64,000 nucleotides of DNA from UBA4971 sp900019985 (GTDB lineage: Bacteria > Bacillota > SHA-98 > UBA4971), in assembly GCA_050949175.1 (NCBI GenBank), contig JBMNFG010000009.1:434001-498000 (forward strand), given 5' to 3'. Positions 24,609-33,597 of the stretch are shown here, one piece after another. The notes beneath the pieces were generated by a model that was not told the DNA's origin, made no database searches, and saw only the letters and a list, made by a program, of their open reading frames with translations. Made by a program: the position numbers and the translations under genes. Within the stretch, counting starts at the first letter, position 1, and the number at the start of each line of letters is the position of its first letter.

Positions 24609-26687
24609 ATGCCGAAAGGTCTTATAATTGTAGAATCGCCGGCGAAAGCCAAGACAGTCGAGAGAATGCTCGGCGGAGAATACCGAGTTAAAGCTTCAAT
24701 GGGGCATATCAGGGATCTCCCCAAGAGCAAGCTTGGGGTGGATGTAGAGAACAACTATAAGCCTCACTACATCACGATTCGAGGAAAGAGCGGTACAATT
24801 CGAGAGCTTAAAGAGGCAGTAAAGGATTCCGGCAAGGTGTTGCTTGCCACTGACCCGGACCGTGAAGGGGAGGCAATATCCTGGCATCTCACACAGGCAC
24901 TGGATCTTAATTGTGATACCCCTTGCCGGATTGAGTTTCACGAGATTACTGAGCGAGCGGTAAGGAATGCACTTGCCAATCCAAGGCCTATTCATATGGA
25001 CAGAGTCAACGCTCAACAGGCCAGGAGGATTCTGGACAGGCTTGTCGGTTATACTCTAAGCCCGTTTTTGTGGAAGAAGGTCCGCAGGGGACTTTCTGCA
25101 GGCAGAGTCCAGTCTGTTGCAGTCAAACTGATATGCGACAGAGAGAAGGAAATAGAGGACTTTGTCAAGGAAGAATACTGGTCTATTACCGCTTTCTTGA
25201 AAGCACACGGCGATTCCTTGGAATTCCCTGCAAAACTCCTCCGAAGAGCAGGAAAAAAGGTACAGATAGGCACAGCTGATGAAGCTTGGAAAATCCTTAA
25301 GGATTTGGAGGGAGCTGAGTACCAGGTATCGAAGGTGGCCAAGAAGGAACGGAAGAGGAATCCTCAGCCTCCTTTTACCACAAGCACGCTCCAGCAGGAA
25401 GCCTCAAGGAAGCTCCGGTTCGGGGCCAGAAAGACTATGCAAATAGCCCAGCAGTTGTATGAGGGTTTGGAAATCGGCCCTGAAGGCACCGTAGGTCTGA
25501 TAACTTATATCAGAACTGACTCAGTACGGGTCGCATCTGAAGCGGAAGCTGCAGCCAGGTCGTTTATTACAGGTGCATACGGAAAAGACTACGTTCCTCA
25601 GCGGCCCAGGCGGTTTAAGGTGAAAGCCGCAAGTCAGGATGCGCATGAGGCTATCAGGCCTACACTTGTTACCCGTCGCCCTGATGATGTTAAGAAGTTC
25701 TTGTCGGAAGACCAGTTCAAACTGTACAAGCTGATATGGGATAGGTTTGTGGCAAGCCAGATGGAATCAGCGGTTTTGGATACTGTCAGTGTAGACATCA
25801 AAGCAAAGAACTATCTGTTCCGCGCTACAGGGTCTCGAATTAAATTCCCGGGATTTACCGTTTTGTATCAGGAAGGGTCTGACAATCCTGAGGAAGATGA
25901 CCCGGTCCTGCCTGAGATTTCTGAAGGACAGAAGCTTCTGCTCTCAAGGCTTGAAGATAAACAGCATTTCACAGAGCCGCCGCCGCGGTACACAGAGGCC
26001 ACGCTCGTGCGGGCTCTTGAGGAAAACGGCATAGGCAGGCCCAGCACATATGCGCCTATTATCGAGACGATTATCAGGCGGGAGTATGTGGTTCTTGAAG
26101 ATAGGAGATTCCGCCCGACAAAACTGGGGTTTGTTGTCGTGGATGTACTAAATCAAGTATATCCCAATGTCGTTGATGTGGCATTTACAGCCAATATGGA
26201 AGACAGGTTAGATAAGATTGCCGAAGGCGAACTCGAGTGGGAGAGCGTTATAGATGAATTCTACCGGCCTTTCAAGGAAACAGTGGAAACCGCTCACGAG
26301 CGCGTCGAAAAAGTCAAAATCCCTGAAGAGGTCACTGACGAACTTTGCCCTGAATGCGGTCGAAACCTCGTAGTAAAGCACGGCAGGTTCGGGGCGTTCC
26401 TCGGTTGTCAAGGGTACCCTGAATGCAAATTCACCAAGAGAATGACACGGTCGACAGGCGTCAAATGCCCTAAGTGCGGATCTGAGATAGTTGAACGGAA
26501 GACGAAGAGAGGCAGGAAATTCTACGGTTGCAGCGGGTACCCCGAGTGCACGTTTAGTACCTGGTACACGCCGGTTAAGAAGTCCTGTCCCAAATGCGGG
26601 GCGTTCCTTGTAAAGCGCGGCGGCAAGAAGGGTTATCTCGCCTGTGTGAAGGAAGATTGTGACTTTCGCGAGGGTATTGGAGGTTGA
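24609..26687 (+). CDS. topA: DNA topoisomerase I
   Basis: 692 residues from ATG 24609. Toprim domain (IVESPAKAKTVERML; ATDPDREGEAISWH), type IA core with the active-site Tyr in GLITYIRTDSVRV, and three C-terminal Cys4 zinc ribbons (CPECGRN..., CPKCGSE..., CPKCGAF...). It relaxes negative supercoils. It opens the topA-trmFO-xerC-hslVU-codY series known from Bacillus. Confidence 0.97.
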   Translation: MPKGLIIVESPAKAKTVERMLGGEYRVKASMGHIRDLPKSKLGVDVENNYKPHYITIRGKSGTIRELKEAVKDSGKVLLATDPDREGEAISWHLTQALDLNCDTPCRIEFHEITERAVRNALANPRPIHMDRVNAQQARRILDRLVGYTLSPFLWKKVRRGLSAGRVQSVAVKLICDREKEIEDFVKEEYWSITAFLKAHGDSLEFPAKLLRRAGKKVQIGTADEAWKILKDLEGAEYQVSKVAKKERKRNPQPPFTTSTLQQEASRKLRFGARKTMQIAQQLYEGLEIGPEGTVGLITYIRTDSVRVASEAEAAARSFITGAYGKDYVPQRPRRFKVKAASQDAHEAIRPTLVTRRPDDVKKFLSEDQFKLYKLIWDRFVASQMESAVLDTVSVDIKAKNYLFRATGSRIKFPGFTVLYQEGSDNPEEDDPVLPEISEGQKLLLSRLEDKQHFTEPPPRYTEATLVRALEENGIGRPSTYAPIIETIIRREYVVLEDRRFRPTKLGFVVVDVLNQVYPNVVDVAFTANMEDRLDKIAEGELEWESVIDEFYRPFKETVETAHERVEKVKIPEEVTDELCPECGRNLVVKHGRFGAFLGCQGYPECKFTKRMTRSTGVKCPKCGSEIVERKTKRGRKFYGCSGYPECTFSTWYTPVKKSCPKCGAFLVKRGGKKGYLACVKEDCDFREGIGG

Positions 26688-26694
26688 CCGGCAA

Positions 26695-28026
26695 GTGAAA
26701 GGTTCCGGTGTTTTGGTTGTAGGCGGAGGGCTTGCAGGCAGTGAGGCAGCATGGCAGGTAGCCAGGAGGGGAATACCGGTCACCCTGGTTGAAATGAGGC
26801 CTCATGTGATGACGCCTGCGCATAAGACATCAGGCCTTGCAGAGCTGGTATGCTCCAATTCGCTGGGGTCAGATGGCTTCAGGAACGCATCAGGCATCCT
26901 CAAAGAAGAGCTGAGGATTTACAGCTCGCTAATCATGAGGTGTGCGGAAGCTGCCAGGCTCCCTGCGGGCTTGGCTCTGGCAGTGGACAGAGACAGATTC
27001 TCACGCCTTATCAGCTCATATGTGGAGAGATCCCCAAATATCCGCCTGGTAAGGGAGGAAGTCACTGATATCCCCCTGAACAGGCCTTGCATAATAGCCA
27101 GCGGGCCGCTGACTTCCCCCGGCCTTGCCGAATCTATTGCTGAACTGACAGGTGAAGATAATCTATATTTTTATGATGCAGTATCCCCCATTGTGACCTT
27201 GGAGTCTTTGGATATGTCCAAGGTGTTTTGGGGTTCACGGTACGGCAGGGGCGGAGATGACTATCTGAACTGCCCAATGACAGAAGATGAATACAACCGC
27301 TTCTATGATGCTTTGGTTGCTGCAAAGACAGCGCCTTTACATGAATTTGAAGACATGAAAGTCTTTGAAGCCTGTATGCCCGTGGAGACTATGGCAAAGC
27401 GCGGGCGGGAATCGCTGGCTTACGGCCCTCTAAGGCCGGTTGGGCTGACTGACCCACGTACAGGAAAACGGCCTTATGCAGTAGTGCAGCTAAGGCCTGA
27501 GAACATCTCACGTTCTCTGTTGAACCTGGTAGGGTTCCAAACGCGACTTACATGGGATGAGCAGCGAAGGGTCTTCCGAATGATACCCGGCCTGGAAAAG
27601 GCTGAATTCGTCAGATATGGGGTGATGCATAGAAATACCTTTGTTAACTCTCCGGCAATCCTACTTCCGACTCTACAGTGCCGTAATGACCCAGGCCTCC
27701 TTTTCGCAGGTCAAATAACAGGAGTTGAAGGGTACTTAGAATCTACTGCATCCGGATTGGTTGCCGGAATAAATGCAGCCAGACTCATCTTGGGCTTGCC
27801 CCCTCTCGCGTTCCCCAGGGAAACGGTTACAGGTTCCCTCTGCCACTATATATCCGCATCACAATCTCAACCGTTTCAGCCCATGAACGCCAATTTTGGA
27901 ATTCTTCAGAAATCCGACACGGTACGACGCAAAAAGGCTGACAGGCTGAAAATTGCGGCATTTTCTTTGAAAATCGCACATGATTTTGGGAAAACCCTTG
28001 GTTCCAGACTTGATCAACAATTATGA
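26695..28026 (+). CDS. trmFO: tRNA (uracil-54-C5)-methyltransferase, folate-dependent
   Basis: 443 residues from GTG 26695 with GGAGGT upstream, just after the topA stop. FAD-binding GGGLAGSEAAWQVARRG, then AHKTSGLAELVCSNSLGSD and FFAGQITGVEGYLES-like residues (LLFAGQITGVEGYLEST) are specific to TrmFO (GidA-like, Gid). It uses methylene-THF and FADH2 to make m5U54. The longer frame from 26659 overlaps topA and is not supported. Confidence 0.95.
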   Translation: MKGSGVLVVGGGLAGSEAAWQVARRGIPVTLVEMRPHVMTPAHKTSGLAELVCSNSLGSDGFRNASGILKEELRIYSSLIMRCAEAARLPAGLALAVDRDRFSRLISSYVERSPNIRLVREEVTDIPLNRPCIIASGPLTSPGLAESIAELTGEDNLYFYDAVSPIVTLESLDMSKVFWGSRYGRGGDDYLNCPMTEDEYNRFYDALVAAKTAPLHEFEDMKVFEACMPVETMAKRGRESLAYGPLRPVGLTDPRTGKRPYAVVQLRPENISRSLLNLVGFQTRLTWDEQRRVFRMIPGLEKAEFVRYGVMHRNTFVNSPAILLPTLQCRNDPGLLFAGQITGVEGYLESTASGLVAGINAARLILGLPPLAFPRETVTGSLCHYISASQSQPFQPMNANFGILQKSDTVRRKKADRLKIAAFSLKIAHDFGKTLGSRLDQQL

Positions 28027-28101
28027 TTATGATAGAGTTTTTAAATGAAAGAATCTGATTGTCCGGTTTAATGTTTGGTTCTCCGCAAGGGAGCTGTATT
28101 T

Positions 28102-29007
28102 GTGTTGACCTCCGTTATTGATGGATTTCTTGGATATTTGTCCCTTGAAAAGGGCTATTCATCCAATACGATAAATGCTTATGCAAACGATCTTCGAACA
28201 TTTGCAGATTTTGTCGAGGACATGTATGGGGACGATGTAAATCCGGGTCTTGGCAACATTACCGGCCGTGAGATCAGGGCTTACCTAGCACATCTCCAAA
28301 AAGCGAATTATTCCAGGCAAACGATTGCCAGGAGGCTCGCGGCTCTTCGGGCCTTTTTTTCTTATCTTTGCAGTAAAGGGATTATTTCTCAAAACCCTGC
28401 AAAAGGTGTTAGGACTCCGAAAGAGAGGCGCAGAATACCGCCTTTTCTTCGTGAAGACGAAGTTACATCCTTGCTGGAAGCGCCTTCAGGAGATACACCC
28501 CTTGGGCTCCGTGACAGAGCAATCCTGGAAACCCTTTATGCAGCAGGCCTTCGCGTCGGAGAGCTGGTCGGGCTCGATCTTGACAGCGTTGATTTGGCTA
28601 CAGGCTATGTCAGGGCCTACGGTAAGGGATCCAAAGAGAGAATAGTCCCGTTAGGGAAAAAGGCTGTGTCGGCACTTGCCAAGTACCTGGAACGCGGAAG
28701 GCCTAAACTTGCGCTAAAGGGGAAGGAACCTAAGGCGCTTTTCCTGAATCGCAACGGGACCAGGCTTTCGGCACGTGCTGTTCAAATAATGGTGAATAAA
28801 TACATAGATAAGGCATCTATTAATAAAGAGATCAGCCCCCATGCTCTGAGGCACTCTTTTGCTACTCATCTTCTGGACCGTGGAGCGGATCTCCGGGCTG
28901 TACAGGAACTTCTTGGGCACGCTACTATTTCCACGACCCAACTCTACACGCATATGACCAGAAAGAGGCTGCGTGTAGTGTACGACAGGGCCCATCCGAG
29001 AGCATAA
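28102..29007 (+). CDS. xerC: Tyrosine recombinase XerC (CodV)
   Basis: 301 residues from GTG 28102 with AAGGGA eight bases upstream. N-terminal SAM-like domain (FLGYLSLEKGYSSNTINAYANDL) and catalytic domain with R (YAAGLRVGELVGL), HxxR (HALRHSFATHLLDRG), H (LLGHATISTTQLY) and the nucleophile Tyr in TQLYTHM. Position directly before hslVU and codY identifies it as CodV, the XerC partner that resolves chromosome dimers at dif. Confidence 0.93.
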   Translation: MLTSVIDGFLGYLSLEKGYSSNTINAYANDLRTFADFVEDMYGDDVNPGLGNITGREIRAYLAHLQKANYSRQTIARRLAALRAFFSYLCSKGIISQNPAKGVRTPKERRRIPPFLREDEVTSLLEAPSGDTPLGLRDRAILETLYAAGLRVGELVGLDLDSVDLATGYVRAYGKGSKERIVPLGKKAVSALAKYLERGRPKLALKGKEPKALFLNRNGTRLSARAVQIMVNKYIDKASINKEISPHALRHSFATHLLDRGADLRAVQELLGHATISTTQLYTHMTRKRLRVVYDRAHPRA

Positions 29008-29036
29008 TACTGTGTCACTGGGGGAGGAGGTTGGCC

Positions 29037-29576
29037 GTGGCAAGACAGGAGTTTCATGCAACGACCATAGTTGCGGTGAGGCGTGGTGACCATTTGGCTA
29101 TTGCCGGAGACGGGCAGGTAACTATGGGCAACACCGTAATGAAGCATAAGGCAAGAAAAGTCCGTAGGCTCTATGAGGGAAGGGTTTTAGCGGGTTTTGC
29201 AGGGGCTGCGGCTGACGCATTTGCCCTTTTTGAACGATTCGAAGGCAAGCTCGAGGAGTACCATGGAAACTTGCAGAGGGCCGCAGTTGAGTTGGTAAAG
29301 GAATGGCGCATGGATCGCGCCTTGAGAAGGCTGGAAGCTTTGTTGGTTGTGGGAGATGAGTCCAACTTGCTTGTGATTTCCGGGAACGGAGACCTTATCG
29401 AGCCAGATGACGGTGTTGCTGCAGTCGGTTCAGGCGGACCTATAGCCTTGGCAGCAGCAAAGGCTTTGATTCGCCACACGGATCTTGAGTGCGGTGAAAT
29501 TGCCAGAGAAGCACTGCGAATTGCCTCCTCTATTTGCATATATACAAATGGGGAGATCGTGTGTGAGGAGATATGA
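29037..29576 (+). CDS. hslV: ATP-dependent protease peptidase subunit HslV (ClpQ)
   Basis: 179 residues from GTG 29037, six bases after GGGGGAGGAGG. The family motif FHATTIVAVRRGDHLAIAGDGQVTMGNTVMK places the proposed N-terminal nucleophile at Thr9 after removal of a short propeptide. B. subtilis CodW uses a Ser further upstream instead; here no Ser precedes the Thr-Thr pair. It forms the peptidase barrel with HslU, whose gene overlaps or nearly abuts. Confidence 0.94.
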   Translation: MARQEFHATTIVAVRRGDHLAIAGDGQVTMGNTVMKHKARKVRRLYEGRVLAGFAGAAADAFALFERFEGKLEEYHGNLQRAAVELVKEWRMDRALRRLEALLVVGDESNLLVISGNGDLIEPDDGVAAVGSGGPIALAAAKALIRHTDLECGEIAREALRIASSICIYTNGEIVCEEI

Positions 29577-29590
29577 AAGGGGGCTTACAC

Positions 29591-30991
29591 GTGGAGTGGC
29601 TTGACGAGCTGACACCCCGTGCCATTGTGGCGGAACTTGATAAATTCATCGTCGGACAAAACAGAGCCAAGAGATCAGTGGCCATTGCTATTCGCAACAG
29701 ATACCGCAGGCTGAAGCTAAAGGGGTCTCTCCGCGATGAAGTAATCCCCAAGAACATCTTGATGATAGGACCTACCGGGGTAGGTAAGACTGAAATCGCC
29801 AGGAGGCTGGCAAGGTTAATCAAAGCGCCTTTTACAAAAGTTGAGGCCACGAAATTCACTGAAGTAGGGTATGTAGGCAGAGATGTAGATTCCATCATCA
29901 GGGATTTGGTGGAAAACGCCGTTAGAATGGTGAAGTCTGAGAAAATGGCAAGAGTCTACCATAGGGCGGAAACCCTTGTGGATGACAGGCTTTTGGATCT
30001 TCTGGCTCCTTTGCCTTCCCAGGAATCGAGAAGGAATCCCTTTGCAGTCCTTGTCGGGGGATTCGGTGCGGAGCGAGATGATGACAGTTTTGAGCGGAGA
30101 CTGGAAGAAGCGAAACGTAAGCGTGAGGAGATAAGGGCAAAGCTCGTTCGAGGGGAACTTGAGGACGTAATGGTTGAAGTATCCGTAGAGGATAAGAGCC
30201 CTCCTATGCTCGAGGTTTTCAGCGGAGCCGGAGTCGAGGAGATGGGCATTAACATGCAAGACCTCTTCGGAGGGATTTTCCCGAGAAAGGTAAGGCGAAG
30301 GAGAGTTCCCATAAGAGAAGCCAGGAAGATTATCGCGCAGGAAGAGGCGCAAAAGCTCATTGATATGGCAGAGGTGGAGCAAGAAGCCATTACCCGCGTT
30401 GAGCAATCAGGGATTGTCTTCATTGATGAGTTAGACAAGATAGCAGGGAAGGAAAGGAGTACCGGCCCTGATGTCTCCAGAGAAGGGGTTCAGAGAGATA
30501 TCCTGCCCATTGTTGAAGGCTCTACAGTGATGACTAAGTACGGCCCTGTAAGGACTGACCATATACTGTTTATCGCTGCAGGCGCTTTTCATGTATCAAA
30601 GCCTTCCGACTTGATTCCTGAACTCCAGGGAAGGTTCCCGATTCGCGTAGAACTTGACAGCCTCACGAAAGAAGACTTTAAACGCATCCTTTGCGAACCT
30701 GAAAACGCTTTGATCAAGCAATATACTGCACTCCTTGCCACAGAAGGAATTGAACTGGTGTTTACACCGGACGGCATAGATGAAATCGCGGCTATTGCCT
30801 GTGAGGTCAATGAAGAGACTGAAAACATCGGTGCCAGGCGATTACATACAGTAATGGAGAAACTCCTTGAGGACATATCTTTTGACGCTCCTGATCTTTC
30901 TTGGAAAAACGCAACAATCGACAGGGAATACGTAAGGGAGAAGCTTGGTGACATTGTCGGCAATAAGGATCTCAGCAGATTCATCCTATGA
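29591..30991 (+). CDS. hslU: ATP-dependent protease ATPase subunit HslU (ClpY)
   Basis: 466 residues from GTG 29591, seven bases after AAAGGGGG; an ATG at 29573 overlapping hslV is the alternative. LTPRAIVAELDKFIVGQNRAK, Walker A GPTGVGKTEIARRLA, the GYVGRDVDS loop, an intermediate I domain (about 130-255) and Walker B IVFIDELDKIAGK identify this AAA+ unfoldase. It feeds proteins into HslV. Confidence 0.95.
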   Translation: MEWLDELTPRAIVAELDKFIVGQNRAKRSVAIAIRNRYRRLKLKGSLRDEVIPKNILMIGPTGVGKTEIARRLARLIKAPFTKVEATKFTEVGYVGRDVDSIIRDLVENAVRMVKSEKMARVYHRAETLVDDRLLDLLAPLPSQESRRNPFAVLVGGFGAERDDDSFERRLEEAKRKREEIRAKLVRGELEDVMVEVSVEDKSPPMLEVFSGAGVEEMGINMQDLFGGIFPRKVRRRRVPIREARKIIAQEEAQKLIDMAEVEQEAITRVEQSGIVFIDELDKIAGKERSTGPDVSREGVQRDILPIVEGSTVMTKYGPVRTDHILFIAAGAFHVSKPSDLIPELQGRFPIRVELDSLTKEDFKRILCEPENALIKQYTALLATEGIELVFTPDGIDEIAAIACEVNEETENIGARRLHTVMEKLLEDISFDAPDLSWKNATIDREYVREKLGDIVGNKDLSRFIL

Positions 30992-31135
30992 TTCATCGTT
31001 CCGTCAAAGCATCGCTATGGACCACTTTATCCTTGGGGTTGGACAAGCCCCGAAAGGAGACAGGCAGTCTCAAACAGTAAGTGTTTGGCATCAAGGGGAG
31101 AACAGGCCCTGAAGCAGCTGAAGGAGGTAATAAAC

Positions 31136-31921
31136 ATGAGAGAGCTACTGGAGAAATCGCGAAGGATCAGTCGTTTTGTTCAAGAGTCTCAAGGACCGGC
31201 ATTGAGCCTCAAGGAACTCGCAGAAGTCCTTTGTGAGGAAGTTGGGGCGAATATCTATATAGTAAGTCGCAGAGGAAAGCTGCTGGGATTCGCCACCATG
31301 GACGAGTTCGAATGCGATGTAGTCGCTTGGCTGACAGGAAACGGTGCGGCTTTTCCAAAGGAGTGCATGGATTGGCTTCTCCGGATTATTGAGGCATCGG
31401 AAAACCTCAGGCAGGACGAGGGTAAGTGCTTCCTCAATGCAGACAGCAAGTGTCCGTTTGGAGAGGCAGTTATTACTGTAGTTCCGGTCTACGCAGGCGG
31501 AGACAGGCTGGCTACCCTAGTGATGGCAAGGTTTGAGCCTGAGTTTGAAGAAGACGAACTGGTTCTTGCAGAGTTTGCTGCAACGATCATTGGCATGGAA
31601 GTGCTGCGTTCAAAGGCAGACAGGATCGAAGAAGAAGCAAGGAAGCAGGCTGCGGTTCAAATGGCCTTTGATACCTTATCCTTCTCGGAGCAAGAGGCTG
31701 TTGAGCATATCTTCAGAGAGCTCAACGGAGACGAAGGCTTGCTCGTAGCCAGCAAGATTGCGGATAAAGTCGGTATCACAAGGTCTGTCATTGTCAATGC
31801 CCTGCGCAAATTTGAGAGTGCAGGTGTGATCGAATCCCGATCTTTGGGAATGAAAGGCACTTACATTCGAGTGCTCAATGATAAACTCTTTGATGAGCTT
31901 GAGCGTTTGCGTACACGTTAG
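31136..31921 (+). CDS. codY: Global nutritional repressor CodY
   Basis: 261 residues from ATG 31136, preceded by AAGGAGGT; a longer frame from 31085 adds 17 unrelated residues. An N-terminal GAF domain (about 1-155) senses branched-chain amino acids and the C-terminal winged helix (ASKIADKVGITRSVIVNALRKFESAGVIESRSLGMKGTY, seen as consecutive motifs) binds DNA; GTP is the second effector in Bacillus. It closes the conserved series topA to codY. The 144-base gap before it holds no clear promoter. Confidence 0.95.
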   Translation: MRELLEKSRRISRFVQESQGPALSLKELAEVLCEEVGANIYIVSRRGKLLGFATMDEFECDVVAWLTGNGAAFPKECMDWLLRIIEASENLRQDEGKCFLNADSKCPFGEAVITVVPVYAGGDRLATLVMARFEPEFEEDELVLAEFAATIIGMEVLRSKADRIEEEARKQAAVQMAFDTLSFSEQEAVEHIFRELNGDEGLLVASKIADKVGITRSVIVNALRKFESAGVIESRSLGMKGTYIRVLNDKLFDELERLRTR

Positions 31922-31933
31922 TGCGCTCTGAGT

Positions 31934-32110
31934 TTATCCTCTGAATATCAAGAGAGCAAGAGGGGCCATAAAGCACATGGCTGCGATGATGAACACGCCT
32001 ATGGCTCCTCTGATGTTTCCCGTTTTCAAAAGCCAGCGGCCAAAACTAACTGTATAAACTGCCGCAAGAGTCGGCGGCAACATCAATATCACGATCGTGC
32101 CGGGCCTCAT
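31934..32110 (-). CDS. Small two-helix membrane protein, candidate germinant-receptor D subunit
   Basis: 58 residues on the - strand from ATG 32110, with AAGGGGGATAAG directly upstream as ribosome site. Two hydrophobic stretches can be seen: residues about 5-22 (TIVILMLPPTLAAVYTV) and about 35-55 (RGAIGVFIIAAMCFMAPLAL). A short loop (FGRWLLKTGN) joins them. It lies 140 bases after gerC and in the same direction, so it is probably the fourth gene of the ger operon. Small two-transmembrane D-subunit genes accompany some GerA-type receptors in Bacillus; sequence identity to those cannot be checked here. It converges with codY with a gap of 12 bases. It is short, so a false call remains possible, but the ribosome site, length and hydrophobicity argue for a real gene. 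Confidence 0.65.
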   Translation of the reverse strand: MRPGTIVILMLPPTLAAVYTVSFGRWLLKTGNIRGAIGVFIIAAMCFMAPLALLIFRG

Positions 32111-32250
32111 CTTATCCCCCTTATCGGCCTATCAAGTCCAAGTCGCATACCGCGGGTTTCCGTTCATGGCTCCGGTATTTTTGGGCCATGTGCTGCAATG
32201 GAACACCTCAAAAGATGTATACGATGCATCCGAAGTTTCCCAGTGGCCGT

Positions 32251-33597
32251 TTAGTCTGCTGAAGGTTGTGGAGATCTAAACAGAAGGCCGGTCCTTCGCA
32301 ACTCAACTTGTACAGAAACCTCCACATCGGCATCGGGAAACTCGCTATTCCAATTTAAGTCTTGCCATTCTTTCCACGTCATAGTCAGGTGTCTCGCCTT
32401 ATTCCCAAACCCGAAGATATCAGATGAAAACTCAGTCTGAGCTTTCCTCACAATATCCCTGCAGCCTTTTTGTATCTCGCTAGCCAGCTTCGTCTCAACG
32501 GCTTGAAGCACTTTTGGATCGAAATAGTCTCCCCGTTCCTGGCTTCCTACAAGGCCTCCTTCGAGTCTTACATCAACCTTGATCTTGAACCTGTCTCCGT
32601 CTCTTGTTACTCGAGTCTGCGTGGGACGGGCAAGGCGCAAGTCAGCTGCGATAAACCTGTCATGGGCTTCACTGTCCCGCACCACTGCAATGCCTTGCTT
32701 GAAGGTTCCTTTGAGCAAAAGGACCTGTCTTACCTCTTCTCCTGTAATCTCTCCCACCATTTTGTCGCCGCGGAAGACCGCTGCGCCCAGCAGCTCAACG
32801 GGATTCCCTCCCACTGACGGCGATTGGCCTGCAAAATAACGAATGTCTGACGTGGCGACGGGTATATCTGGTAAAGGGCTATTGCTTTTGCTCCCTGTCC
32901 CTTCTTCATCTGTTTTGCTCTCTTGACTTTCTTGCTCCTTTGACGATTGCTGGTCCTTGTTGATCCCTGCAAGAACGACGAGAGGTTGTTCAGCTTGAGA
33001 CTGGGCTTCCACGAGGAACCTGTTAAGAGTCGACGGTGGGATCAGTCCTGCTTTTCTACTGGCAAGTGTAAGGAGTTCCAGATTTTTTGCAGGGTTTTGC
33101 TCGAGAATAGGTTTGTTTTCAGTGATGAATTCCAGGGCAGTCCCTTTTGCGACCAGGAGGAACATAGTCCTCCTGATTTCAGGGAACCGCACAAGCTCTG
33201 ACACATATGGTGCTACACCTTCTCTGGCAAGGTCTTCACCTATTACCAGCACCTTGGTATGCACAAAGGACAGACGCCGATCTATATATGTATTTGCCAT
33301 GTCAACGAGACCCAGGATGGACCTGCCGCGCATCGTTGTAATGAGACTGGGGTCAGGCCCTTCTCGGCCTGAACCAGGCTCTCCTCCTTGTCCTCCGCCG
33401 CCTGCCACAGCCCGCGGCACTGCGATCTGAAATGTTACATAAACAGTATTGTCTTCTCCTTTGTCTAAGCCAATGGACATCACAAAGGCCAGGTCATCCA
33501 CTTCAGTCCTCCCCCAGCAACCTCCTACCATCAACAGGCATGCTATGACAAGTATTGAGATTCCTGCGGCTCTTGAGTAGTGCAAGGTTCTTATCAT
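32251..33597 (-). CDS. gerC: Ger(x)C family germinant receptor lipoprotein (GerC subunit)
   Basis: 448 residues on the - strand, ATG overlapping the gerB stop. A lipoprotein signal ends in LLMVGGC with Cys27 as the lipid site. The mature part begins WGRTEVDDLAFVMSIGLDKG, the hallmark of GerAC-like proteins, and continues to the C-terminal region. Low-complexity stretches are inserted: a glycine-rich run (AVAGGGGQGGEPGSG) near residue 70 and a Ser/Glu/Lys-rich run near residue 230. It is anchored on the outer face of the spore inner membrane with GerA and GerB. Confidence 0.93.
   Translation of the reverse strand: MIRTLHYSRAAGISILVIACLLMVGGCWGRTEVDDLAFVMSIGLDKGEDNTVYVTFQIAVPRAVAGGGGQGGEPGSGREGPDPSLITTMRGRSILGLVDMANTYIDRRLSFVHTKVLVIGEDLAREGVAPYVSELVRFPEIRRTMFLLVAKGTALEFITENKPILEQNPAKNLELLTLASRKAGLIPPSTLNRFLVEAQSQAEQPLVVLAGINKDQQSSKEQESQESKTDEEGTGSKSNSPLPDIPVATSDIRYFAGQSPSVGGNPVELLGAAVFRGDKMVGEITGEEVRQVLLLKGTFKQGIAVVRDSEAHDRFIAADLRLARPTQTRVTRDGDRFKIKVDVRLEGGLVGSQERGDYFDPKVLQAVETKLASEIQKGCRDIVRKAQTEFSSDIFGFGNKARHLTMTWKEWQDLNWNSEFPDADVEVSVQVELRRTGLLFRSPQPSAD

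Noticed and set aside
27893..27907. CodY-box-like sequence ATTCTTCAGAAATCC in trmFO
   Set aside because: Only about 10 of 15 matches and inside a coding region.
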